Below are positions 1 to 11,414 of a stretch of DNA of 64,000 bases, piece after piece. The notes beneath the pieces were generated by a model. That model had not been told where the DNA came from and made no database searches. It saw only the letters and a list, made by a program, of their open reading frames with translations. Made by a program: the position numbers and the translations under genes. Positions within the stretch are counted from its first letter, which is position 1; the number at the start of each line of letters is the position of its first letter. The DNA comes from Cryptomeria japonica (taxonomy: Eukaryota; Streptophyta; Pinopsida; Cupressales; Cupressaceae): the NCBI RefSeq assembly GCF_030272615.1, contig NC_081414.1, positions 825,434,896 to 825,498,895 of the forward strand, in the 5' to 3' direction.

Positions 1-1
1 T

Positions 2-1828
2 CCATCTTTTGACAAATCGGACTGGAGAGCCTTTTATGCAAGAGAACTTGAAGAAACCAGGAAGGAGAATGAAGAGCTTGAAGAACTTGAAGCACTATTT
101 GCAAGGAAAATGCCAAAAGGTCCAATTGGAAGTAAGTATGAAGGTAAAGCACCCTTTAAATGTTTTAATTGCAATAAGATTGGTCATATGGCTTCAAGAT
201 GCCCTGATAGACATGCTAGACTAAGAGAAGAAGCTAGAAGAACATACAAGCCTAATCCTGAATATCAGAGATACAGATTTAAAAAGAACAAAGATAAATC
301 TTGTTACATTGCTGATGAAGGTGTGACTGATGATTCTGATGAGGATCCAACAGACAATGGATGGATTTTTGTTGCTATAACAGAAGATCAACCGGCACCT
401 ACTGCTCAACCGATAGAACAAGCCCTAGCAGATAAAGTTGAATCAAAGGATGAATGGATTATTGACTCAGGATGTTCACATCACATGACTGGAGACAAAG
501 GTAAATTCTTGAACTTTCAAGAATACAATGGAGGTTTAGTAAGATTTGGAGATGACAAAGCCTACTCAATCAAAGGTAAGGGTTCAATATCTCTTGATGG
601 TAAACATAACACTGAAAATGTCTACTATGTTGAAGGATTAAAGCATAATATTTTAAGTGTTGTTCAATTAGTTGAGAAAGGTTTTCAGTTACAATTTAAA
701 AATGGAAAATGCAAAATCATGAATAGAACTGGTTTGGAAATTGCACCTGGTAATCAAACTAGAGGTAATATGTTTCATTTGAATAATAGTGAAAAGGCAT
801 GCTTAATTACACATATAGATGAAAGTTGGTTATGGCATAAAAGACTATGTCATGTAAATTTTGATTGCATGGTAAAAATCAATACTTCTAAGGCAGTTAG
901 AGATCTACCTAAAATTGTGAAACCTCATAATACAATTTGCAAGGAATGTCAATTTGGAAAACAAGTTAGAGCTAGTTTCAAAAGTATTCTAGAAAAATCC
1001 AATAATGCTCTTGATTTAATTCACACTGATTTATGTGGTCCAGCTAGAACTAAAAGCTTACAAGATGATAGATATTTCATGCTAATTATTGATGATTATT
1101 CTAGAATGTGTCGGGTTACTTTTCTCAGAGAAAAATCAGAAGCACTTGGGAAGTTCAAACTATTTAAAGCAATGGTTGAAAATAAGACCGATAAGAAAAT
1201 AAAATGTTTAAGATCAGATCAAGGAGGAGAATTCACATCTAAAGATTTTAATACATTCTGTGAAGTGAATGGAATCAAAAGACAGTTATCAGCACCTCGG
1301 ACACCACAACAGAATGGAGTTGTTGAAAGGAAAAATAGAACTATCTTGGATGCAGCAAGAAGTATGTTATCAGAAGCAAATCTACCACATGTGTACTGGA
1401 GAGAGGCAATAAGCACTGTTGTCTATACATTCAACAAAGTTCACATCAAAGCTAAAACCGGTAAGACCCCTCATGAACTATGGTTTGGTAATACTCCTAC
1501 TCTTAAGTATTTCAGAATTTTTGGAAGTAAATGTTATATTAGAAGAGATGAATATATTGGCAAATTTGATCCTAGAAGTGATGAAGGAATATTTCTTGGT
1601 TATTCATCTAAAAGCAAGGCATATAGATGTTTCAATAAAAGATTACAGAAAATTGTTGAGAGTACAAATGTAAAGATCGATGAACAATTCAGAGGAACTT
1701 CAAGATATATAGACTCTGAACCGGAAATAGAAATTATGACAAATGAACCTACAATGAATCCACTGGTACAAAATGATGATCCAGTTACTCTGGTATCATC
1801 AGAGGATTCCACAGTAATTGAAGAATAA
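2..1828 (+). pseudogene. copia Gag C-end, protease and integrase (copy 1)
   Basis: The frame is open from the window edge to the TAA at 1826-1828. It shows a CCHC zinc knuckle (CFNCNKIGHMASRC, about 155-197) for RNA binding. The protease active site lies in IIDSGCSHH near 460-485. The integrase zinc-binding HHCC part has His in WLWHKRLCH and the Cys pair in CKEC. The catalytic core has Asp in HTDLCGP, Asp in RSDQGGEF and Glu in NGVVERKNRT. All these residues are present. Downstream, TAA (1826) and TAG (1832) separate it from the reverse transcriptase frame. Both look like C-to-T changes of Gln codons, since the sister copy has CAA where TAA stands here. The real Gag start lies left of the window. 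Confidence 0.93.
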
Positions 1829-2605
1829 CAATAGACTAAGACACCCCGGAATGTAAGATTGAATCATTTTGAAGATCAGATAATTGGAAGCAAATTTAAA
1901 GGAGTTATGACAAGAGGAAAATTGGAAAATGAAGAGGTATGTCTTATTTCTCAAATTGAACCATTATTTATCAATGAGGCATGTGAAGATAAATTTTGGA
2001 TTAAAGCCATGGAAGAAGAATTAGGACAAATTGAGAAAAATAATACTTGGACATTAGTTCCCCGGCCTAAAGATAAAAATGTAATTGGAACCAAATGGGT
2101 ATTTAGAAACAAACTTAATGAAAATGGTAAGGTTGTCAAAAATAAAGCAAGACTAGTGTGTAAGGGATATTCTGAGAAAGAAGGAGTTGATTACAATGAA
2201 ACCTTTGCACCGGTAGCCAGAATTGAGGTAGTTAGATTATTATTGGCTTTTGCAGCTCACAAGGATTACAAAGTTTATCAAATGGATATTAAATGTGCAT
2301 TTTTGAATGGAGATCTTGAAGAGGAAGTTTATATTGAACAACCTGATGGATTTTCTTTGACAGATGACAATGATATGGTTTGCAGATTAAGAAAAGCTCT
2401 GTATGGATTGAAACAAGCCCCAAGAGCTTGGTATGCAAGATTGGATAAGTATCTTTTAAAGATTGGTTTTACTAAAGGAAATGCAGATAGCAATTTATAT
2501 TACAAAGTAACTAATGATGACATCTTGATTATTGAAGTATTTGTTGATGATATAATCTTTGGAGGAAAAGATGGATTATGCAAAGAATTTTCTCTTGAAA
2601 TGTAG
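1829..2605 (+). pseudogene. copia reverse transcriptase (copy 1)
   Basis: This continues the polyprotein after the two stops and is in one frame to the TAG at 2603-2605. It begins with the linker before the polymerase and contains the copia motifs [30 protein letters not shown] and the catalytic FVDDIIFGG, which is the family's YVDD box. It would copy element RNA into cDNA in cytoplasmic virus-like particles. The closing TAG corresponds to CAG in the sister copy (near 15799), so it is a nonsense mutation, not the natural end. Confidence 0.93.
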
Positions 2606-3493
2606 CAAGAATTTGAAATGTCTATGATTGGAGATATAAAATTCTTTTTAGGATTGCATATTTTACAGACTGATAAAGGTATATTTTTTAGTCAATCCAA
2701 GTACTTGAAAGAACTACTAAAGAAATTTGGGATGGAGAACTCTAAACTGGTAAGCACACCTATGACTACAAATGACAAATTATCTCAAAGGGACGAATCT
2801 ACACCTGTTAATCCAACTAGATACAAATCTATGATAGGAGGTTTACTGTATTTGACACAAACCAGACCTGATATTATGAATGTAGTATGTATAGTTTCTA
2901 GATTTCAGAGTAATCCTAGGGAAAATCATGAATCAGCAGTGAAAAGGATTTTCTGCTACTTACAAGGCACAACAAATCTTGGATTATGGTATCCTAAAGA
3001 TGAAAATTTTGATCTATGTGCATATACAAATGCAAATTGGCCAGGAGATGTGGATGATAGAAAAAGCACCACTGGAGGAGCATTCTTTCTTGGAAAGAGA
3101 TTAGTTTCTTGGTTAAGTAAGAAACAGAGTTGTACATCTTTATCAATAGCAGAATCAGAATATGTTGCAGCAGCAACAAAATGTACACAAGGACTTTGGC
3201 TTAAGCAAATGTTGAAAGACATAAAGGTAAAATGCAAGGAACCTATTACTATATACTGTGATAACACTGCATCAATTGATATATCTGAAAATCCGGTATT
3301 ACATTCTAAAACAAAACATGTTTCTATCAAACTAAATTTTCTAAGGGAAAAAGTTGAAGAAAAAGAGATAAAACTGGTTTATGTGAATACTAAAGAACAA
3401 CTTGCAGATATTTTCACAAAACCTTTGCCTAAGGAAACTTTTGAGTATCTCAGAGATCAGCTTAGAGTCATACCACCACTGATAGAGACTTAG
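2606..3493 (+). pseudogene. copia reverse transcriptase C-end and RNase H (copy 1)
   Basis: Open to the TAG at 3491-3493. It holds the thumb segment (SKYLKELLKKFGM, then TPM and YKSMIGGLLYLTQTRPDI) and the RNase H domain with DDRKSTTGG, SWLSKKQS and the conserved AESEYVAAA and IYCDNTASI motifs. The first RNase H acidic position reads TNANW here, while the sister copy has TDANW, so a catalytic Asp is probably lost. The frame ends at the normal end of the polyprotein, about 400 bases before the LTR. Confidence 0.92.
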
Positions 3494-3898
3494 ACAGTTG
3501 ATGATTGTCATCAACTGGCAGAATTAAATGGACAAATATTTATTCCGATATTTGATGACGAAGCTACTTCAAAGGGGGAGTAGTTGGTATATAGAATTGG
3601 TTGGTATTTTGTATGAACTTGACCTTTTGTGACTTTGGCATTTGATGTCAAAGGGGGAGAGATATCTATGGAAAAACACATTATCTTTTTGGTAAGGAAA
3701 AGAGATTTTAGGGGAGAGATTTTTAAAAACACATTTAGGGGAGAGATTTTGAAAAACACATTTAAGAAGAAATTGGTATGAAAGATTGTTACTCCCAGGG
3801 GGAGAAATCGGGATTGATAGTTTGTATTTGGCATTTCTGTTTTGGCACTGTGATGGTTTTTTCCATCTTGTGTTGCCATCAATGCCAAAGGGGGAGAT
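3494..3898 (+). other. copia 3' untranslated region with polypurine tract
   Basis: Non-coding. It contains four G-rich purine boxes: near 3573, 3650, 3798 and the last, AAAGGGGGAGAT, which ends at 3898 and touches the LTR. The last one is the expected plus-strand DNA primer. The others resemble it closely and may be duplicated tracts. Two copies of a GGGGAGAGATTTT motif lie near 3712-3750. Confidence 0.8.
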
Positions 3899-4951
3899 TG
3901 TTGGTATTCTGGTATGGTTTTGTCATTGATGTCAACACCTACTAAGTAAAAGAGATCCAACAACATTCATCGGCAAGCAGTAATTTGTGCAACAGTTATT
4001 GGTATATGGTCAACCGGCAAGATATAATCTTCACCGGTACCTGGAATGACATGGAAGACACTTGGTAATGTCGAAGACATCATGTGGACACTTTATTTTG
4101 AAGTAATAATCATTGGTATATTCATATTTGCATATTTGCTTTTACCGGCAAAAAGGTCTAGGTTATCTAGGGTTACACCGGTAGGTTTATCTTTTCCAGA
4201 TCAGCATGGTACACTATGGAGATGATTTATTATTGTTGTAAATGCATTAAGCCGACATGATTAATCATTTATTGCATCGGCTATTATATTATTTGTAAAA
4301 TATTTTTATTGTAATATCTTGTAGAGCTGACCTACTAAAATTGGTCTTAGGGTATGGTATAAATGTAAGATCTTATTTGTAAGATCAAGTGTTGAATGCA
4401 AAAAAGATATAAGTAAAGGTATATGCGAGATAAAGTAGAGGCATACACGAAGACATCATTTGAAGGTGAAGTTAGGTTTTTGTAGAAGCATATCAGCATT
4501 ACACCGGTACTGAATCCAGCATATGAAGATGCTATTTTGTGCAGTATATTCTTATTGGATTTAACCATCCAAATATAGTCAGTGTGACTCCCATTTGTGA
4601 TTGAGCAGTGAGCCCTAGGCTGTTGGCCTTTCTGCATGTGCAGACCCCTTTTGTACACTTACTATCTGCAGTAGTATCATCTGATTGTGGGTAAGGTTTC
4701 CCACTGTGGTTTCTCCCCTTACAGGGTTTCCACGTACAAATATTGGTGTCATGTGTTGTGGATGACTTTGTGTTTATGTTTTATGCATTAATTCTTACTG
4801 GTATAGCAATTTACTGTTAACACTGTCTACCGGCATACTAAACTATTTTACTAGTATTAAGTATTAAGTTGGTTAATAAGTTTTTTATCTGAATTTATTA
4901 GACAACTGATTCACCCCCCCCCCCTCTCTCAGTTGTCTCCGGGACCTAACA
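3899..4951 (+). repeat. copia LTR (family A), shared between two elements
   Basis: Starts TGTTGGTATTCTGG and ends GGGACCTAACA. It is about 1,053 bp, bounded by a polypurine tract on the left and a primer binding site on the right. It is clearly the same family as the LTRs at 11415 and 17068. A C-tract plus CTCTCTCAGTTGTCTCC lies near the right end, as in all three. Because it is 3' LTR for copy 1 and 5' LTR for copy 2, it was probably made by recombination between tandem elements. Confidence 0.93.
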
Positions 4952-4953
4952 AT

Positions 4954-4965
4954 TGGTATCAGAGC
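4954..4965 (+). promoter_or_regulatory. primer binding site (initiator tRNA-Met type)
   Basis: TGGTATCAGAGC follows the LTR end after two bases. This is the usual plant copia primer site, complementary to the 3' end of initiator tRNA-Met. Confidence 0.9.
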
Positions 4966-5008
4966 TTAGTCCTCTTTTTGCAAAAGTTTAACAACTTGAG
5001 GAGATCCA

Positions 5009-6364
5009 ATATCTACTAATTATTTCAGGAAGGATGGTCCTAAACTTGATGGAACCAACTATGGGATATGGAAGATCAGAATGGAGACAAATCTAAATTG
5101 CATTGGTAAAGACATCTGGGAAGTTACCAAGAATGGTTATACTACTATTGTAGCTGATCAGACTGCTCCAACTACCTTAGCCAAAGATGAAGAAAATGAT
5201 TGCAAAGGAAGAGAAGCACTCTTGAGCGCATTATCAGATCAACAAATCATGGGATTATCAGATAGGTCTAATACTAAAGCTATTTGGGATCATTTGGAAA
5301 CATTGAATGAAGGAGATTCCACAGTCAAAATTGCAAAGCTTGAAAGCTTCCGAGTTAGGTATGAACATCTGAAAATGGAAGAAGATGAAAGGATTTCTGC
5401 TTTTATGGAAAGAGTAAATGAAATTGTTTTGGGTATCAAATGTTGTGGAGGAACCTTGAGTGAGGATGAGAGTGTTTCAAAAAATTTGAGAGGTTTGCCA
5501 CCAGCATATAAAATGAAGGTTACTGCTATAAATGAGTTGAGAACAATGCCTAATACATCAGTAACTAGGGATACATTGATTGGAAAACTTTCAGCTTTTG
5601 AAATTAAGGAATTTGGTCCTGTTGCTACTATAAAGACTGATTTGGCCTTTAAAGCATCAACATCATCTGCTCCATCTTTTGACAAATCAAACTGGAGAGC
5701 CTTTTATGCAAGAGAACTTGAAGAAACCAGGAAGGAGAATGAAGAGCTTGAAGAACTTGAAGCACTATTTGCAAGGAAAATGCCAAAAGGTCCAATTGGA
5801 AGTAAGTATTTAGGTAAAGCACCCTTTAAATGTTTTAACTGCAATAAGATTGGTCATATGGCTTCAAGATGCCTTGATAGACATGCTAGACTAAGAGAAG
5901 AAGCTAGAAGAACATACAAGCCTAATCCTGAATATCAGAGATACAGATTTAAAAAGAACAAAGATAAATCTTGTTACATTGTTGATGAAGGTGTGACTAA
6001 TGATTCTGATGAGGATCCAACAGACAATGGATGGATTTTTGTTTCTATAACAAAAGATCAATTGGCACCTACTACTCAACCGGTAGAACAAGCCCTAGCA
6101 GATAAAGTTGAATCAAAGGATGAATGGATTATTGACTCAGGATGCTCACATCACATGACTGGAGACAAAGGTAAATTCTTGAACTTTCAAGAATACAATG
6201 GAGGTTTAGTAAGATTTGGAGATGACAAAGCCTGTTCAATCAAAGGTAAGGGTTCAATATCTCTTGATGGTAAACATAACACTGACAATGTCTACTATGT
6301 TGAAGGATTAAAGCATAATCTTTTAAGTGTTGGTCAATTAGTTGAGAAAGGTTTTCAGTTATAA
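5009..6364 (+). pseudogene. copia Gag and protease, start codon lost (copy 2)
   Basis: Same family as copy 1. It has the copia Gag N-part (NYGIWKIRMETNLNCIG, an UBN2-like Gag fold), then the helical Gag body with LEELEALFARKMPKG, an intact CCHC knuckle (CFNCNKIGHMASRC) and the protease DSGCSHH motif. At the place where the 11415 element has its ATG (12536), this copy has ATA (5009-5011). The next in-frame Met is at 5081. The frame ends at TAA 6362-6364, where copy 1 has CAA. The family continues only to about 6415, where the sequence switches to another copia family. Confidence 0.92.
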
Positions 6365-6404
6365 TTTAAAAATGGAAAATGCAAAATCATGAATAGAACT
6401 GGTT

Positions 6405-6427
6405 TGGAAATTGCAAAAGAAATTGCA
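6405..6427 (+). other. chimeric junction between two copia families
   Basis: Left of 6415 the sequence matches copy 1. Right of it comes a different copia pol. The nine bases GAAATTGCA occur twice, at 6407-6415 and 6419-6427, straddling the switch. The peptide region around GLKHNLLSVGQL is encoded twice as a result, once on each side (about 6305 and 6447). Confidence 0.85.
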
Positions 6428-9300
6428 ATGTCTTTTGGGTTGATGGACTAAAACATAACCTCTTGAGTGTTGGACAACTTAATGATAAGGGTTATCTACT
6501 TGATTTCAATTGTGGAGTGTGCAGTATTCTTGGAAACAATGGAGAATTGATTGCCACTGGAAAGCAGACTAGAGGTAATCTATTTCATCTGAATACTAAT
6601 GTAAATGATTGTTTGGTGGTGAAGATTGGAGATAGCTGGTTGTGGCAAAAGAGATTTTGTCATGTCAATTTTCATAATTTGATTAAAGTTAGTAAGTCAA
6701 GTATTGTGAGAGGTTTGCCCCAGCTTGTGAAACCGGACAATGTGTTATGCAAGGACTGTCAGATGGGTAATATGACCTCTATATCTTTTAAGATTAAGTC
6801 TTTCTCTTTAGAGAATATTCTTGATTTGGTGCATACTGATCTTTGTGGTCCTATGAGGACTAAGAGCTATTTTGGTGATAAGTACTTCATGATCTTTACT
6901 GATAATTTTTCCAAAATGATGTGGGTAACTTTTCTATTAGAAAAGTCTGAGGCATTCAGTAAATTTAAAGCATTTAAACTCTTGCTGAGAAAGATACTGG
7001 GAAGAATCTAAAATGTTTGAGATCTGATTGGGGAGGTTAATTTACTTTTGATGAGTTTGTGAAGTTTTTTGATGAACAGGGAATTAAGAGGCAAATGTCA
7101 ACTCCTAGAACTCCACAACAAAATGGGATAGTAGAGAGAATGAATAGAACAGTTGTTGAAGCTTCTAGAACCATTATTATTCAAGGTGAAGTACCGAAGA
7201 TGTTTTGGAGAGAAGCATATAGTACTCTTGTTTATACTTTGAACCAGGTACTTGTCAAGAAAGGTAATAACAAAACACTTTATGAATTATGGCAGGGAAA
7301 GACTCCTAGTGTAAGTTATTTCAAAAAAATTGGGAGTAAATCTTTTATTAAGAGAGATGATTACACTGAAAAGTTTGATGCTAAGTGTGAAGAAGGCATT
7401 TTTCTTGGTTACTCTACAAAGAGTAGGGCATTTTAATGTTATAACAAGAGAACTAAGAAGATAGAAGAGAGTGCTAATGTGAAGATAGATGATCTCTCTG
7501 AGAAATCTAGCGAGACCAGTAGATCTAAGCCTAAGAAAGATGAAGAAAGACTTGTTTTTACATAATCAGAAGTGCAAAAGGATGACAAGAAAAATGTTGT
7601 AGAAATAGGTGCTCAATCAGTAAATGCAGAGAGTGATGAAGAAGATGAAGAACATGAAGCAGGAAGCACAAAAGCATAATTGGTAATACAAAGATATATC
7701 AAGCTAAATCACTCAGAAGAATAAATAATTGGAGATAAAAATTCTAGAGTACAAAATAGGAGGAAAATTAGAGAAAACTCTTGTCTGATTTCTACTATTG
7801 AGCCAAAAATAGTAAGAGAGACATTAAAGGATGATGACTAGATTAATGCAATGAATGAGGAGTTGGATTAGATAGAGAAGAACAAGACATGGTCACTTGT
7901 TCCCAGACTGGAAGACAAGAATGTGATTGGAACTAAATGGGTCTTTAGAAATAAGTTAATTGAAGAAGGTAAGGTTGTGACAAATAAAGCAAGATTGGTT
8001 TGCAAAGGCTATGCACAAGAAGGAGAATATTATGGTGAAACCTTTGCACCTATGGTGAGATTAGAAGGAGTAAGGATGCTACTTGCTTATGTTGTAATTA
8101 AAGGATTTAAAGTCTATCAGATGGATATTAAATCAACTTTTCTTAATGGCATCCTTGAAGAAGTGTACATAGAACAACCATATGGATTTTCTTTGTCTGA
8201 AGGCAAAGATATGGTTTGCAAACTACATAAGGCACTGTATGGATTGAAGTAGGTACTGAGAGCATGATTTGAAAGGTTGCATGCACACCTGATCAAGATA
8301 GGATTCCAACGTACAAGTAAGGACAATAACATATATCTTAAGACTGATGGAGACAAAGTATTGATAGCTAAAGTATTTGTGGATGACATAATTTTTGGTG
8401 GTAATGATGATTTATGCATGGGTTTTTCTAAGGAGATGAAAAAGGAATTTGAGATGTCTCTTACTGGTAAAATTAAAATTTTCATTGGGTTGTAGGTCCA
8501 ACAATTGGATGGTGGAATATTTATCTGTCAGAGTAAATATCCTAAAGAGGTGTTGAAAATATTTGGCATGGAGGATTGTAAACCGGTTGGTACTCCGATG
8601 GTGACAAGTTGCAAGTTGTCTAAACAAGATGATTCACCATCTATTGATGAGAAAGAATATAGGTCTATGATTGGTAAATTGCATTATCTCGTTCATAGCA
8701 GACCTGATATTACACATGTTGTTGGATTGGTTGCTATATTTCAAAAGGATCCCAAGGATACTCACTTGGTAGTGGTGAAAAAGATATTCCAGTACCTGAA
8801 AGGCACATTAGATTATGGTTTATGGTATCCTTATAAAGGAAATTTTTCTTTGAATGTGTTTGCTGGTACAGATTGGGCAGGCAATGTTGATGACTAGAAA
8901 AGCACTACCGATGGAGCTTTTCTTCTTGGAGGTAGATTGGATTCTTGGACATGAAGCAAATGTGTGTTTCTCAGTCAATGACAGGGGCAGAATATGTTGC
9001 AGCTTCAATGAATAGTACGCAGGCAATCTGGATGAGACATGTGCTTGAAGGATTCAAATTTGATATGTTTGAACCGGTAACTATTTATTGTGACAATACT
9101 AGTGCAATTAATATTTCAAAAAACCTTGTGTTACATGCAAGAACAAAGCACATAGAATTTAAATATCATTTTCTAAGGGAAAGAGTACAGGAGAAACAAG
9201 TCAGAATGGAGTATGTGACAAGCAAAGAGTAGCTAGTAGACATTTTCACTAAACCATTACCAAAGACTACCTTTGAGTATCTCAAAGTAAATTAGGGGTT
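6416..9300 (+). pseudogene. copia integrase, reverse transcriptase and RNase H of a second family
   Basis: A decayed pol, read through several frames. Integrase: zinc part with WLWQKRFCH (first His now Gln) and CKDC at 6463-7011, then a frameshift near 6990 and a TAA near 7038 in the second Asp motif, then NGIVERMNRT at 7059-7436. Reverse transcriptase: [21 protein letters not shown] at 7923-8252, then FVDDIIFGG at 8277-8495. RNase H: YRSMIGKLHYLVHSRPDI at 8505-8897, then AEYVAAS and IYCDNTSAI at 8945-9232. At least eight stops and two frame changes make it non-functional. Its own Gag is not in the window. Confidence 0.9.
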
Positions 9301-9533
9301 AGACCCCTACATAAGAAGAACTAGGATGCAGGAGACACATCAATCCAGAAGGCTTAATGACTATTTTTCACTTTGGATTGATGAGATGCAGGCTACTTCG
9401 TAGGGGGAGCAACTTAGATGAGTTTGCAGACATGTTGAAGTTAGCAGCAACAGATTTGATGACCAGTGATGCATATGCACCTTTGGCATTGCTGCCAAAG
9501 GGGGAGAAGAAATATGATAAGGATGTTGGCATT
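9301..9533 (+). other. 3' untranslated region of second copia family, split by insertion
   Basis: Non-coding, with purine boxes TAGGGGGAGC (near 9402) and AAAGGGGGAGAAG (near 9497). It ends with AAGGA (9529-9533), the left copy of the target duplication of the 9534-27996 element. The sequence resumes at 28002. Confidence 0.75.
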
Positions 9534-10684
9534 TTGATGATGTTTTGATTGTCATTAATGGACACACACTTTCTTGATGTATGAGTTATGCTCAACCAGT
9601 AATTGCTCCAACCGTTATTATGTATTATAGTCTTTAGACTATTGGTGTTTTGCAGAAGATGTTTACCGGTCACAAATTGACTGAAGACCTCAAGCGGTAT
9701 GGAGAACCCAAGTGGTATGAAGACCTCAAGCGGTTCGAGCATCACAAGTGACACAAAGGACCCAAGCGATACTTAACACTATGATCTACCAGTCTTCATT
9801 TTTGACAACCAGTCATCGGTATATTGTATGAACTGGTATTACTCTATGATGAATTACCAACCGGTATTTTTGTGATGAGTTATCATCCATAGACAATTTG
9901 GCGGTGATTTTGTGCCATGTTACCAAATGTGTCTAGATGCACTGAACCTAGGAACTTGTAGTATAATCCTATTGGACCGACATGAAATCAGTTTCCTTTA
10001 TAAGGACATCATGTCTAGATTTTGTATGGATGAGAGATGTATGAAGTATGAGAAGGTTATGTGTGATCTTTGCAGAGAAGATTAGGTCTGTGTGAAGAGT
10101 TAGAGTGTGGAGATATTGAAGACTGAAGTAATGCTGAAATGCATTAACAATGAGCTATCAAACATCTAACCAAGCATACTGTGCTAGTATCTAGATCACT
10201 CACTTGTTGATTACTCACATCTTTGACAAGTCTGAAACCCTTAACCAAGTAGGCCCAGCAAAGCCTTTGTAAATCCTCCAACAAGGTGGTTCACAACTGT
10301 AGATCTGAAATCCTCTCACAAGGTAGTCTTTAACAGGACTTATCTCCTAACAGAGATCTAGATTCCTAACAGGATCTGTTCTGGTGAAGAACATTGTATG
10401 ACCTTAACCGGTCTAACCTTAACTAGTCTGGTTTCTATTCTGTAGATAGTTACTTGTGAGTTTCTGCTCACCATAGTTTTCCCCATTTGGGTTTTCATGT
10501 CAAATATCTTGTGTTATGGTGATTGCGCTCTTGTGGGTTAATGCTTTGTTTGCTATTTGGTTTGCATTTATCTTAACTGGTTTATTACTGAATCTGTTGT
10601 ACCGGTTATCTGCTAAATTGTTTAAGAGTTTGAGTTTAGTATTTTTTGGTATACTAATTCACCCCCCTCTCTTAGTATTCATCA
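9534..10684 (+). repeat. 5' LTR of non-autonomous element (family B)
   Basis: About 1,151 bp, TG to CA. It matches the LTR at 26845 along its whole length with scattered substitutions. It has repeated GACCTCAAGCGGTATGGAGAA-like words near 9690-9770 and a run of CTAACAAGG/CCTAACAG words near 10320-10380. The pyrimidine tract CACCCCCCTCTCTTAG lies just before the end. Confidence 0.92.
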
Positions 10685-10686
10685 AT

Positions 10687-10698
10687 TGGTATCAAAGC
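10687..10698 (+). promoter_or_regulatory. primer binding site
   Basis: TGGTATCAAAGC begins two bases after the LTR end. It differs by one base from the initiator tRNA-Met site seen at 4954. Confidence 0.85.
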
Positions 10699-10734
10699 CA
10701 ACCTTTCTATAAGTCTAACCACTTGGAAGGAGAT

Positions 10735-11414
10735 ATGGGGGAATACACTATGAGGGAACTTGCTCATCATCTCACTTAGATTGAGAGAGCCTATGATGAA
10801 CTCAAAGTCAAGTATATAAAGCCTCTTTGGCCAAGAGAAGAGAGCATGCTGAGAAACTGATGGAACTTACTAAAAATAGCTCTTTTGATGAAGCAGATAT
10901 GGATGCCCTAGTTGAAGAATTTGAAAAACTGAATGAATCTAAAGCCAACCTGAGAAAGGAGTTGGAAGGACTGACTATCAGAATGTGTCAAGAGCTTGAG
11001 AACCGAAGGAAAGCTAAAGATCTGGTAAAAGACAAAGGTCATGAGATCTCCAAGCTAAAGCAAGAAATCAGTGCCCTTAACACTCATCTCCAAGAGAGTA
11101 AAGTGGAAAAAGAAGAAATGCAAGGTGAACTAAACATGGCTATTCCTGAGAATGCAACCTTGATGGAATCCAGTGCTGCTATTTCCAAGGAACTTACTGA
11201 GTCAAAGGAGATACTTGCCAAATTCAATAAGAGCACTATTAAGCTAGAGCAAAAACTGGAATCAGCAAAACCGGTAAATAATACCATTGGACTTGGTTTC
11301 TCTGGGTATGAGGAAGGTGAGACCTCTGGAAAAAAAGATGAAGCATCAAAGAAGCAACCAACATCCAAGGATAAAGGTAAGCAAAAGTTTAAACCTATTT
11401 TCTTTAATTGTCTC
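10735..11414 (+). pseudogene. Gag-like coiled-coil protein, N-terminal part (ORF1)
   Basis: ATG at 10735 (MGEYTMRELAHHLT) is followed by a TAG after 14 codons and a frame change near 10825. From 10827 the frame is open to the nested insertion. The protein is rich in Glu, Lys and Leu with heptad spacing (for example ISKLKQEISALNTHLQESK), which predicts a long coiled coil. It then becomes Lys/Ser-rich and ends in FNC, the start of a zinc knuckle. The layout matches the minus-strand gene at 30606-31700. I infer an RNA-binding Gag. Copia element 11415-18129 splits it; it resumes at 18135. Confidence 0.8.

Larger units (their letters stand above)
1..4951 (+). mobile_element. Ty1-copia retrotransposon, 5'-truncated by window edge (copy 1)
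   Basis: The window opens inside the Gag of a copia element. Domain order is nucleocapsid zinc knuckle, aspartic protease, integrase, reverse transcriptase, RNase H, then a polypurine tract and the LTR at 3899-4951. Integrase before reverse transcriptase defines Ty1-copia. The coding part is broken by a few stops, so this copy is not autonomous. The same family occurs as the 11415-18129 element, which has both LTRs, so the missing left part can be inferred. The right LTR is followed directly by a primer binding site and a second Gag, so it is shared with the next copy. Confidence 0.95.

Noticed and set aside
4954-4965. tRNA gene fragments
   Set aside because: These are 12-base primer sites next to LTRs. 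No cloverleaf sequence is present, and I found no tRNA or rRNA gene in the window.
9534-10684. Family B LTR as the 3' LTR of the copia pol to its left
   Set aside because: The identical AAGGA flanks at 9529 and 27997 show that the 9534-27996 unit was inserted as a whole.
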